Shown piece by piece: positions 15,903 to 23,560 of a stretch of 64,000 nt of DNA; position 1 is the stretch's first letter; each line of letters opens with the position of its first letter. Where the stretch lies: contig NZ_JACJHR010000044.1 in assembly GCF_014174495.1 (NCBI RefSeq), forward strand, positions 1 to 64,000, in the 5' to 3' direction. The notes under the pieces are model-generated. The model worked only from the letters and a program-made list of their open reading frames with translations, made no database searches and was not told where the DNA came from. Made by a program: the position numbers and the translations under genes. This DNA is from Amycolatopsis echigonensis. Lineage in GTDB: Bacteria > Actinomycetota > Actinomycetes > Mycobacteriales > Pseudonocardiaceae.

Positions 15903-17308
15903 CGCTCCTCCTGCGCGGTACGGGGCAGCCGGAGCGTGAACCGGGCCCCGTCGCCGGTGTTCGCCGCTTCGATGTCGCCGCCGTGCAGCCGGGCGTTCTC
16001 CAGCGCGATCGACAAGCCGAGGCCGCTGCCTTCAGAGCGGGCCCGCGAGGTGTCGGCCTTCGCGAAGCGGTCGAACACCTTCGGCAGCACCTCCTCGGGG
16101 ATTCCCGGGCCGTGATCGGTGACCGTCAGCGAGACCGCCGCGTCGTCGGCGGTCGCCCGGATTTCGACCGGCGGTGCGCCGTGGCGCAGGGCGTTGCCGA
16201 CGAGGTTGGCGACCACGAGGTCGAGCCGCCGCGGGTCGGCGGGCACGGTGACGCTGGGGAGGTCGGCCGTCACGGAGTCGGTCCAGCCGCGGGCGGCGAG
16301 GCTGTTCGCCACCGCCTCGGCGAGGTCGACCTGTTCGACTCGCAGTTCGGCCCGTCCGGCGTCGAACCGGGAGATCTCGACCAGGTCCTGCACGAGCCGC
16401 GTCAGCCGGCGCGTTTCGGCCGACACCAGCCGCGCTGCCACCGCGGTGTCCGCGGGCAGCTGATCGGCGTCTTCGTCGAGGACGTCGGTGACCACGTTCA
16501 TCGCGGCCAGCGGGGTGCGCAGCTCGTGCGAGACGTCCGCGACGAACCTGCGCGCGTCGGCCTCCATTTCGCGCAGCGAGCCGACGGTGCGCTCCAGTTC
16601 CGCCGCGGTGTGGTTGAACGTGGTGACCAGCTGGGCCAGCTCGTCGGAACCCTTGGCGGGCAACCGAACGTCGAGCTGTCCGTCACCGAGTTTGCGCGCC
16701 GCCGAATTCAGCGCGCGCACCGGCTGCAGCACCTGCCGCGCGGCCAGCAGCGCCAGCGCGACCGCGACCGGCAGGGCCAGCGCGGTCATCTGCCACGCGC
16801 GCGTCGCCAGCTGCTCGATCGCGGTCTGCTGGGTGGCGAGCGGGACCGTTTTGTACACCTCGATGCCGGTGTGTTCGCCCTGCTTCGCGCCGTAGCGCAG
16901 CAGCGGCATCCCGATGTAGAGCACCGGACGGCCGCCCTCGAGGACCCGCTGGAACTGGATGGTGGTCCCCGCCGCGACCTCGCTGCGCAGGCCGGCGGGG
17001 ATGTCCGCCGGATTCAGCCCGACGCGCGAATGCAGCGACCCGAAGACCACGGTCGTGATGCCCTTGAGCGAACTCGCCATGTTGTCGAGCTGCCGCTGGT
17101 CGGGCGGGAGCGTCAGCTGCGGCAGGTACGCCCTGACCTCGTCGCGCAGCTGCACCATCGCCGGATCCTGCACGCCGGCCAGGATCGTGTTGCGCGCGGT
17201 CACATAGCTCGCGCCCGCCGCCGCGCCCGCGCCGACCAGGGTCATCGCCGCGAACGCCAGTACCAGTCGCAGGCGCAGCCCGGACGCCCACGACCGGAGC
17301 CGCTTCAC
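15899..17308 (-). CDS. Two-component sensor histidine kinase
   Basis: A 469-residue membrane kinase: first helix at about residues 11-33, extracytoplasmic sensor at 40-172, second helix at 174-194, HAMP at 195-250, phospho-acceptor H261 in DVSHELRTPL, N box (VVANLVGNALRHG), G1 (DHGPGIPEE) and G2 (GSGLGLSIA). It should sense a cell-envelope or external signal and phosphorylate the regulator encoded 10 bases upstream. Overall architecture is close to the actinomycete MtrB/CseC/AfsQ2 kinases. The stop overlaps the lipoprotein start, so all three genes form one operon. The signal is not known. Confidence 0.93.
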   Translation of the reverse strand: MKRLRSWASGLRLRLVLAFAAMTLVGAGAAAGASYVTARNTILAGVQDPAMVQLRDEVRAYLPQLTLPPDQRQLDNMASSLKGITTVVFGSLHSRVGLNPADIPAGLRSEVAAGTTIQFQRVLEGGRPVLYIGMPLLRYGAKQGEHTGIEVYKTVPLATQQTAIEQLATRAWQMTALALPVAVALALLAARQVLQPVRALNSAARKLGDGQLDVRLPAKGSDELAQLVTTFNHTAAELERTVGSLREMEADARRFVADVSHELRTPLAAMNVVTDVLDEDADQLPADTAVAARLVSAETRRLTRLVQDLVEISRFDAGRAELRVEQVDLAEAVANSLAARGWTDSVTADLPSVTVPADPRRLDLVVANLVGNALRHGAPPVEIRATADDAAVSLTVTDHGPGIPEEVLPKVFDRFAKADTSRARSEGSGLGLSIALENARLHGGDIEAANTGDGARFTLRLPRTAQEER

Positions 17309-17318
17309 GACCCGGCCC

Positions 17319-18008
17319 TCACGAGCGACCGAACCGGTAGCCGAAGCCGCGGACGGTCTGCACGTGGTCCGGCCGCGCCGGAACGTCCTCGATCTTCGCG
17401 CGCAGCCGCTGCACGCACGCGTCGACCAGGCGGGAATCGCCGAGGTAGTCGTGCCCCCACACGGAGGTGAGCAGCTGGCTGCGGCTGTACACCTGGCCCG
17501 GCGTGCGCGAGATCTCCAGCAGCAGCTTCAGCTCGGTCGGCGTGAGCGAAACCTGCTCGCCGTGTTTGCGCACCAGCATCCCGGCCCGGTCGATCACCAG
17601 GTCGCCGTGCTGTTCGGGTCCCGCGGCACCGGGTTCGGCGGCGGTGCGGCGCAGCACCGCGCGGATCCGGGCGTCGAGCACACGCGGTTCGATCGGCTTC
17701 ACCACATAGTCGTCCGCGCCCGCTTCGAGCCCGGCGACGACGTCGAAATCGTCGCTGCGCGCGGTGAGCATGATGATCGGCACCTGGCCGAGCGCGCGGA
17801 TCCGGCGGCAGGTCTCGAATCCGTCGATGCCGGGCAGCATCAGGTCGAGCACCACGAGCTCCGGCGCGCGTTCGCGCAGCTGGGTCACGCCGTCCTCGCC
17901 GGTCGCGGCGGTGTGCACCGTGTGTCCCTGACGGCGCAGCGCCAGCTCCATGCCCTCGCGGACGGACGCGTCGTCCTCGATCACCAACACCACTGCCACA
18001 AGGGCCAT
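17319..18008 (-). CDS. OmpR-family response regulator
   Basis: A 229-residue response regulator: receiver domain at residues 5-120 with acidic pocket E11/D12/D13, phospho-acceptor D55 (LDLMLPG) and conserved K near 107 (VVKPIE); then a winged-helix DNA-binding domain (LTPTELKLLLEISRTPGQVY, SRLVDACVQRLRAKIED, VRGFGYRFG). It is very similar in pattern to Streptomyces CseB and AfsQ1. It is the first gene of the regulator-kinase-lipoprotein operon. I use the ATG at 18008; a GTG at 17999 (VAVVLVIEDD) is possible if the AATAAT-like element over the ATG is a -10 of a leaderless mRNA. Confidence 0.93.
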   Translation of the reverse strand: MALVAVVLVIEDDASVREGMELALRRQGHTVHTAATGEDGVTQLRERAPELVVLDLMLPGIDGFETCRRIRALGQVPIIMLTARSDDFDVVAGLEAGADDYVVKPIEPRVLDARIRAVLRRTAAEPGAAGPEQHGDLVIDRAGMLVRKHGEQVSLTPTELKLLLEISRTPGQVYSRSQLLTSVWGHDYLGDSRLVDACVQRLRAKIEDVPARPDHVQTVRGFGYRFGRS

Positions 18009-18111
18009 TATTCGGACTGTTCGCGGATCCGCGCGAGCCGGGCCGATCTTGTAGCGAAACCATGACACAGCCCAGACGGGATCCCGAAATCCCGCGGCCA
18101 GGCTCGAAGGC

Positions 18112-19038
18112 ATGGCAGTGCTGACTCCTCACCCCCCGACTCGCCCTCCGACGTCCGAAGCGCGCCCGTCCTCGCCCCGGCACGCGCTCGCCCCTCGCCG
18201 GCGTTCGCGGACCGCCGTGCTGGTCGCGGCCGCGATCGGGTTCGCGGGCGCGTTCGTCGTCGCCTATCTGCTGTTCGTGCGGACCGAGGCCGGGCAGCGC
18301 GCGGAGGACGGAGTGGTCCGCTTCGCGCAGAACCTTCCGCGGTCCACTGTGGACTGGGCGCGGCCGCTGGCCGGGGTCGACGGGGTCGAGGTGTTCGGGG
18401 CGGCCGGAATCGTCATCGTGGCGCTTGCGGTGCTGCGCAAGCGATTCGCGCTCGGCGTGACCGCGCTGGTGCTGTATTTGCTGCCGCTGGCCGCCGCGCA
18501 GCTGCTCAAGATCTACCTGCTGGACCGGCCCGACGTCGGTTCGGCCGGAGCTCCGCACCACAACAGCTTTCCGAGCGGGCACGTGAGCGCGGCGACCGCC
18601 GTGCTGCTGGCACTGGCCGTGGTGCTGCCCGCGCGGTTCCGGACCTGGGTGCTCGTCGTGGGTGCGCCCGGCGTCGCCTGGGTGGCCGCGGCGACCGTCG
18701 CGCTCAGCTGGCACCGGCTGTCGGACACCGTGGGCGCGTGCCTGCTGGTGGCCGCGGTCGTGTCGGCGGGCGCGGCGGTCGTCTCGGCGCGCCGTCCGGA
18801 CGGCGGCCGGATTCCGCCGGTGCTGACGGCGGTCGCGCTGCTCGGGCCGGTCGCGGGGGTGCTGGGCGGCTACGCGGTGCTCGCGTCGGCGACGTCGGTG
18901 CCCGCCCGGTTCATCGCGGCACTGGTGCTCGCGGCGTTGAGTGCGATGGCGGTGGTGTTGCTGGCCGCCGGACCACTCCGGCGGGTGAACTTCGACCCGT
19001 CCGGGGCGCGGAACCGGTTGTGCGCTGGTGAGCGTTGA
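18112..19038 (+). CDS. PAP2-superfamily membrane phosphatase
   Basis: A 308-residue membrane protein with a Pro/Arg-rich cytoplasmic start and about seven or eight hydrophobic segments. The PAP2 signature motifs are seen: KIYLLDRP (motif 1), FPSGHVSA (motif 2) and SWHRLSDTVGA (motif 3, with the usual Arg before the His region replaced). The family removes phosphate from lipid substrates such as undecaprenyl-diphosphate or phosphatidic acid. The extra helices after motif 3 make it longer than the classical enzymes. It is divergent from the two-component operon, with about 100 bases in between; regulation by that system is possible but not shown. Confidence 0.85.
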   Translation: MAVLTPHPPTRPPTSEARPSSPRHALAPRRRSRTAVLVAAAIGFAGAFVVAYLLFVRTEAGQRAEDGVVRFAQNLPRSTVDWARPLAGVDGVEVFGAAGIVIVALAVLRKRFALGVTALVLYLLPLAAAQLLKIYLLDRPDVGSAGAPHHNSFPSGHVSAATAVLLALAVVLPARFRTWVLVVGAPGVAWVAAATVALSWHRLSDTVGACLLVAAVVSAGAAVVSARRPDGGRIPPVLTAVALLGPVAGVLGGYAVLASATSVPARFIAALVLAALSAMAVVLLAAGPLRRVNFDPSGARNRLCAGER

Positions 19039-19063
19039 TCCCGGCGCTAGCCGCGATCGCCGC

Positions 19064-20038
19064 TCACGAGGGGTTCCGGCGCGGTTTGATCCGCACCGCG
19101 GGCAGCGGGGGAGCGGGCAGCCGCGCCGGGCCGCCGGGGTACGGCTCGATCGCGCCGAACTGGTCGGAATTCGCCTCCCACGCCGCGCGGTACTCGGCGA
19201 TCTCGTCGTGGCTGCGGCCGACGAAGTTCCACCACATCAGGATTTCCTCGCCGAACGGCGGCCCGCCGAGCACGATCGCGCGGGCGGGCCCAGGCCCGGG
19301 GTTGTGCAGGTCGAGCGTGGTCGCGCCGATGCCGAGGTAGCCGAGCTGCGCCCGCTGCAGCGGGGTGCCCGCGAAGGCGAGCTCGCCGGTGTCGAGCAGG
19401 ACGCCGTGCTCGAAGGACGGATCCGCGTCGAGGCTGATGCCCGCTCCCGGGTCGAGGACGATTTCCGCGCCCAGCAACGGAGTGAACGTCTTCACCGGCG
19501 AGGTTTCCCCGGCCAGCGAGCCGAGGAAGACGCGCGCGGTGGCCCCGCCGAGTTGGGTGGCCGGCGGGACGTAGTGCTGGAAGTCGCGGGCGGTGTGCCG
19601 GTGCTCGTCCGGCAGCGCGACCCAGAGCTGGACGCCGTGCAGCGTCGTGGTTTCCGGCGTCGACACCTCTTCGTGGCAGATGCCGTGCCCGCCGGTCATC
19701 AGGTTCAGCTCGCCGGGCCGGACCATCGCGTGCGAGCCGAGGCTGTCGCGGTGCTCGATCTCGCCGGTGAACAGCCAGCTCACCGTCTGCAGCCCGGTGT
19801 GCGGATGCGGGCCGACGGACATGCCGCCGCTGACGGAGGTGTCGTCGGGGCCGTAGTGGTCGGCGAAGCACCACGCGCCGATGAGCGATCGCTGGCGTTG
19901 CGGCAGCGTGCGGCGGACCGGCATCGCCCGCGGCCCGCCGAGCGGGACGGAGCGGGCGTCGAGGATCTCGACCTTGCCGGGGGCGACGGGGTCGCCGCCG
20001 CACGCTAGTTCGGCCGGGTCGGCCTCGACGTTGCTCAT
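19064..20038 (-). CDS. Pirin family protein
   Basis: A 324-residue bicupin. The N-terminal cupin carries the pirin metal-binding residues in FADHYGPDD, VGPHPHTGLQTVSWLFTGEI and HGICHEE, so a metal-bound quercetinase-like site is likely intact. The C-terminal half matches Pirin_C (PPFGEEILMWWNFVGRSHDEI). Bacterial pirins act as quercetin dioxygenases or as protein partners in stress responses. The ATG at 20038 is used; a GTG three codons upstream is possible. The gene follows the hydrolase gene at 20060-20884, which reads the same way 21 bases upstream, so co-transcription is plausible. Confidence 0.92.
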   Translation of the reverse strand: MSNVEADPAELACGGDPVAPGKVEILDARSVPLGGPRAMPVRRTLPQRQRSLIGAWCFADHYGPDDTSVSGGMSVGPHPHTGLQTVSWLFTGEIEHRDSLGSHAMVRPGELNLMTGGHGICHEEVSTPETTTLHGVQLWVALPDEHRHTARDFQHYVPPATQLGGATARVFLGSLAGETSPVKTFTPLLGAEIVLDPGAGISLDADPSFEHGVLLDTGELAFAGTPLQRAQLGYLGIGATTLDLHNPGPGPARAIVLGGPPFGEEILMWWNFVGRSHDEIAEYRAAWEANSDQFGAIEPYPGGPARLPAPPLPAVRIKPRRNPS

Positions 20039-20059
20039 GCTGGACACGATAACCGGCGG

Positions 20060-20884
20060 TCAGCGGGGAACAAGGTTGCGGAGCCAGCCGAGCGCGGCCG
20101 GGAGCGCGTTGAGCACCGAGACGTGCCCGTCGCGCGGACGCGACCACAGTTCCGCGTCCGGGAGATTCCGCAGGAGCCATTCGCCGTGGCGGAACGGCAC
20201 GACCCGGTCGTCGCCGCCGTGCACCAGCAGCACCGGAACGCGTACGTCGGCGACAGCAAAGCCCCACGGCGCGACGTACGCGAGATCGTCGTCGGCTTCC
20301 GCGGCGATGTCGGACGCGGCGCCGGCGTCTTGCCCCAGCGGCTCCCACGTGCCGCGCAAGGCCGCCCAGTCCGCGTCGGTGAAGCTCGTCGGGTCGAATT
20401 CCTGCGTTTCTCCGTGCCGCAGCCGGGTTTCGCGGCCCTTGCGGGCGGCCCGCAGCGAGCTGTCATCGGCCATCCCGCCGTACCAGTCGTACTCCTCGGA
20501 GAACGGCGCCAAGCTGGCGAGGCACACCGCCGCCGTCACCCGATCCGGCAGCTTCGCAGCGCAAGCCAGGGCGTGCGGCCCGCCGCCGGACGCTCCCATC
20601 ACCGCGAAGCGCGGCAGGTCCAGCGCGTCCGCCACCTGAAGCACGTCCGCAGCGGCCGACCCCACCGTCAGCCCGATCTCCGGAGTGGATTCGGCGTATC
20701 CGGGCCGCGCATACGAAACGACCCGAAAGCCCCGCGCGGCCGCAGCCTCGACGACGGGCGACAGCAAGCGACCGGATTGCGGAGTCCCGTGGTGCCACAC
20801 CACCGGAAAGCCGTCGCCGCCACTGTCGTGGACCCGGAGGTTCCGGCCGTCCGGCAGCGGCAGATCGGTGGTAGTCGTCCCCAT
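20060..20884 (-). CDS. Alpha/beta hydrolase
   Basis: A 274-residue alpha/beta hydrolase fold protein. Seen: oxyanion region VVWHHGTPQSGRLL, nucleophile elbow GASGGGPHALA (Ser inside G-x-S-x-G), acid HGGDDRVVP, and catalytic His in RPRDGHVSVL. The substrate is unknown; the sequence resembles general esterases or lactonases of actinomycetes. TAGAGT stands 7 bases upstream of the ATG at 20884, so the message could start there without a leader. However, the gene begins only 10 bases after the end of the M20-like gene and may equally be read with it. Confidence 0.9.
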   Translation of the reverse strand: MGTTTTDLPLPDGRNLRVHDSGGDGFPVVWHHGTPQSGRLLSPVVEAAAARGFRVVSYARPGYAESTPEIGLTVGSAAADVLQVADALDLPRFAVMGASGGGPHALACAAKLPDRVTAAVCLASLAPFSEEYDWYGGMADDSSLRAARKGRETRLRHGETQEFDPTSFTDADWAALRGTWEPLGQDAGAASDIAAEADDDLAYVAPWGFAVADVRVPVLLVHGGDDRVVPFRHGEWLLRNLPDAELWSRPRDGHVSVLNALPAALGWLRNLVPR

Positions 20885-20894
20885 GCCGGGGACT

Positions 20895-21953
20895 CTAGCC
20901 ACCCCGACGCGCCCGGTCGGCGAAATTGTCCCAAGCCTGGCGGACCAGCGCGGGATGCGCGAGCAGATCCGACGCGGTCCGGGCCAACGCCGACGCCGTC
21001 GCGAGCAGCACCGTCCGAGCCCGCGGCGACCCCGTCGCCTCGGCGAACGCCCGGCTGCCGACCGCGCGCACCGGATCGTGGAGCGCGACCGACGGATGGA
21101 TCGTCGGCATCCGCACGCTCAAGTCGCCCACCTCGGCCCGGCCGGGGACCGCCGCGGTGCCCGACGGCGACGCGTGGATCCCGCACGCCGCGAGATGCCG
21201 GGCGAAATGCCCGGACAGCACCGGATTGTCGTGGAACCGCGCGTGAATCGGGCCGAACCGTTCGACGTTCGCCTTGGTTCCGGTCGCCATCGCGGCGCCC
21301 TCGGCGGCCGTGGTCACTTCGGTGACGACCCGGCCGAGCGTTTCCGAATCCGGCGCGCGCAACCCGAACCGGGCCTCGGCGAAATCGGGCACCACGTCGG
21401 TGGATTCCCCGCCGTGCGTCACGATTCCCCGCACCGCCGCGCCGGACGGCAGCCGGGCCCGCAGCGCGGCGATCGCGGTGAAGACCTGCACCAGCCCGGC
21501 GACCGCGTCGGTGCTGTCTTCGGGCGCTGGGCCCGAATTCCCGTGCACGGTGACGCGCAGCTCGGTCCGCGCGGCGAGCGGCGCGGCGGCCCAGGTGTGC
21601 ACGCCGGGTTGAAAAGTCAGCACCGCGTCGATCCCGTCGGCGGGGCGGTCGGTGACGACGACGGAACCGGATTCCAGCGTCCGGACGGTGGCGAGCGCGG
21701 CGCCGGCCACCGCCGCGGCGACGAGGTTGTGCCCGAATTCCCGGTGCCGGTCGGACGGAAGCAGCAGTGCGACGCACGGACGTCCGGAACCGTACCGCGC
21801 GGTGCGGCCGGTGATTTCGAAGCCGGCTCGCGCGAGCGGACCGAGATCCGGCTCCTGGTCGCCGTCCGGCTCGCGGGACCAGGCCCAGAGCCGCTCGGCG
21901 AGCAGTTCGATCTCGTGGTCGGTCCGGTCGTGCCGGTCCTCGTCGGACTCCAT
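20895..21953 (-). CDS. Peptidase M20/amidohydrolase-like protein with degenerate active site
   Basis: A 352-residue protein of the M20D/PM20D2-like amidohydrolase type. The dimerisation-domain region HGNSGPAPEDSTDAVAGLVQVF and the late motifs (STDVVPDFAEARFGLRAPD, and an SGTAAVPG segment) fit. However, the N-terminal metal region is shortened: CGHD/CGHN is only FGHN, and the catalytic Glu-Glu of 'GxPAEE' reads RPADGID. So it may lack hydrolase activity or bind a ligand instead. It starts at the ATG at 21953 and stops 10 bases before the alpha/beta hydrolase gene, so they are probably one operon. Confidence 0.75.
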   Translation of the reverse strand: MESDEDRHDRTDHEIELLAERLWAWSREPDGDQEPDLGPLARAGFEITGRTARYGSGRPCVALLLPSDRHREFGHNLVAAAVAGAALATVRTLESGSVVVTDRPADGIDAVLTFQPGVHTWAAAPLAARTELRVTVHGNSGPAPEDSTDAVAGLVQVFTAIAALRARLPSGAAVRGIVTHGGESTDVVPDFAEARFGLRAPDSETLGRVVTEVTTAAEGAAMATGTKANVERFGPIHARFHDNPVLSGHFARHLAACGIHASPSGTAAVPGRAEVGDLSVRMPTIHPSVALHDPVRAVGSRAFAEATGSPRARTVLLATASALARTASDLLAHPALVRQAWDNFADRARRGG

Positions 21954-22049
21954 GCCGCCCAGGTACCCACCGGGCAGGCATTCGATCCCTGCCGGAAGTG
22001 GGTAATTCGGCCGTTGGCGCGCCACTGCCGGTGCGCGAGGGTCACTGCC

Positions 22050-22952
22050 ATGACAGCGGGAAGCTACCGGGTGCTGCCGGCCGAGGTGTCGGCGATCGTG
22101 AAGAACGTGGAGGGCCTCGGCGCCGCGGCGTTCTCGGCCGTCCGCGACCTCGAGACGCTCGTGATCGACGCCTTGTCGTTCGCGGGCATCGGCAGCGGGG
22201 TCGCCGCGGCGAACACCGTGCTGCAGGCGAAACTCGTGTCGTCGCTCGGCGATTTCGTGAAGCTGATCGAACAGGTCAACGGCAAGGTGCGGCACGCAGC
22301 GCAGAACTACGCCGATGCCGACACCGCGGTGGCGCAAGGCTACGGCGGCGGGGGAGCCGGGGGCGGCGGTGCGGCCGCCGGGGGTGCCGCACCGCAGCAG
22401 CTGGATGGCCGCGTCGTCGATTCGATCATGCGGTCGGAGGGCGCGACCGGCGAACAGGGCGGCGTGCGCGAGGCCTACGGCTTCCGGGAGAGCATGCACA
22501 ACGGCTACGACCAGATCATGGCCGCCCGCCAGCAGTACGGGATCGGCAGCGCCGAGGAACGCGCGGTGGTCGCGCAGCTGATGACGGCCAACGCGCGCCG
22601 CGCCGGTGCGCTGGAGTTCACCGACCCGGGCGCGCAGGCCGCGATCATGTCCGGCGCGCACATGCGCGGCGCGGGCGGCGTCCGGGCGATCCTGAACCAC
22701 ATGGGCGGCGCGGACATCGTGCGGAGCGCGCGCACCCTCGACCCGGCCGCCGTGCAGCAGCTGCGGGACCTGTCTCCGGAGGAATTCCAGCAGCGGTTCC
22801 ACGACGCCCGGATCGAATACGACCGGGAAATCTACGGCGACACGACCACCCGCCAGCACGGGCACCCGCAGAACTGGTGGGACCGCTACGGAAACGGCCT
22901 GACCCAGCGCTACGACCGCGAGCAGCGGGAGTTCCTGCGGCTGTCGCGGTAG
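22050..22952 (+). CDS. Putative type VII-secreted effector: WXG100-like N-terminus plus lysozyme-like C-terminus
   Basis: A 300-residue protein in three parts. Residues 1-95 are a helical domain without signal peptide, ending in 'LIEQVNGKVRHAAQNYADADTAVAQG', like the WXG100/ESX substrates. Residues 97-117 are a Gly/Ala-rich linker. Residues 120-300 form a separate domain rich in Glu, Arg and Trp (VVDSIMRSEGATGEQGG, YGFRESMHNGYDQI, FTDPGAQAAIMSGAHMRG, HPQNWWDRYGNGL). I do not know this C-terminal family; the early Glu and repeated Gly turns suggest a muramidase-like enzyme, but that is a guess. No immunity gene or ESX component is next to it. Confidence 0.6.
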   Translation: MTAGSYRVLPAEVSAIVKNVEGLGAAAFSAVRDLETLVIDALSFAGIGSGVAAANTVLQAKLVSSLGDFVKLIEQVNGKVRHAAQNYADADTAVAQGYGGGGAGGGGAAAGGAAPQQLDGRVVDSIMRSEGATGEQGGVREAYGFRESMHNGYDQIMAARQQYGIGSAEERAVVAQLMTANARRAGALEFTDPGAQAAIMSGAHMRGAGGVRAILNHMGGADIVRSARTLDPAAVQQLRDLSPEEFQQRFHDARIEYDREIYGDTTTRQHGHPQNWWDRYGNGLTQRYDREQREFLRLSR

Positions 22953-22958
22953 CGCGGT

Positions 22959-23426
22959 TCAGTCCAGATCGGACAATCGGGCCGTCAGGTCGTCGACCAG
23001 CCGGGTCAGCAGCCGGTCGAGGGTCTGGCGGTCTTCCGCCGTCCAGCCGCTGAGCGCGTCGGAGAACCAGCCCTCGATGACCCCGACGTAGCGTTCGGTC
23101 GCGGCTTTTCCCTCCGGGGTCAGCTCGATCAGCCGGGCCCGCTGGTCGTCCGGGTCTGCCACGCGCCGCACCAGCCCCCGGCTTTCCAGCCCCTGCACCT
23201 GGCGCGTGACGTGCGGGCCGACGACGTTCATCCGGTTCGCGATCTCGCCTACCCGCAGCGGCGCGCCCTCGATGTGGAGGATGCCGAGCACGCTCATCGC
23301 CGGCCGTTCCAGCGGGAGCCCGGTGGCCTCGACGGCGCGCTCGAACAGCTTGCCGCGGCGCAGCGTCCCGCTCAGCTCGTTCAGGCGGGGGAGCAGGTCC
23401 CGCAGCAGGGAGGGGACGGAGGACAT
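22959..23426 (-). CDS. MarR family transcriptional regulator
   Basis: A 155-residue MarR-type winged-helix regulator: VLGILHIEGAPLRVGEIANR (recognition region), then GPHVTRQVQGLESRGLVRRVADPDDQRARLIELTPEGKA (wing). Proteins of this type dimerise on palindromes and leave DNA when a phenolic or antibiotic-like ligand binds. It is divergent from an FAD monooxygenase gene. The intergenic region has two TACCTAA-type boxes, one over its own promoter and one before the monooxygenase, so it probably represses both. Its 3' end lies 6 bases from that of the convergent effector-like gene. Confidence 0.92.
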   Translation of the reverse strand: MSSVPSLLRDLLPRLNELSGTLRRGKLFERAVEATGLPLERPAMSVLGILHIEGAPLRVGEIANRMNVVGPHVTRQVQGLESRGLVRRVADPDDQRARLIELTPEGKAATERYVGVIEGWFSDALSGWTAEDRQTLDRLLTRLVDDLTARLSDLD

Positions 23427-23444
23427 CGCGGGCTCCTTGTTTAG

Positions 23445-23461
23445 ATACCTAACTTAGGTAT
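23445..23461. promoter_or_regulatory. MarR operator 1
   Basis: The perfect palindrome ATACCTAACTTAGGTAT lies 19 bases upstream of the marR start. It is the best copy of a box found again at 23515-23531, so it is the likely autoregulatory site. Confidence 0.75.
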
Positions 23462-23514
23462 ACAGTTGGGCTCACCGGGATCGCGCGACGCGGTTCCGGC
23501 CGGTCTCGAAAATG

Positions 23515-23531
23515 ATACCTAAGGTAGGCAT
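23515..23531. promoter_or_regulatory. MarR operator 2
   Basis: ATACCTAAGGTAGGCAT matches operator 1 at all but three positions and lies 30 bases upstream of the FAD monooxygenase ATG, inside its promoter region. A divergent MarR pair of sites is the simplest reading. Confidence 0.65.
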
Positions 23532-23560
23532 CTATCGCCTGCTGAGGGAAGGGGAGAACC

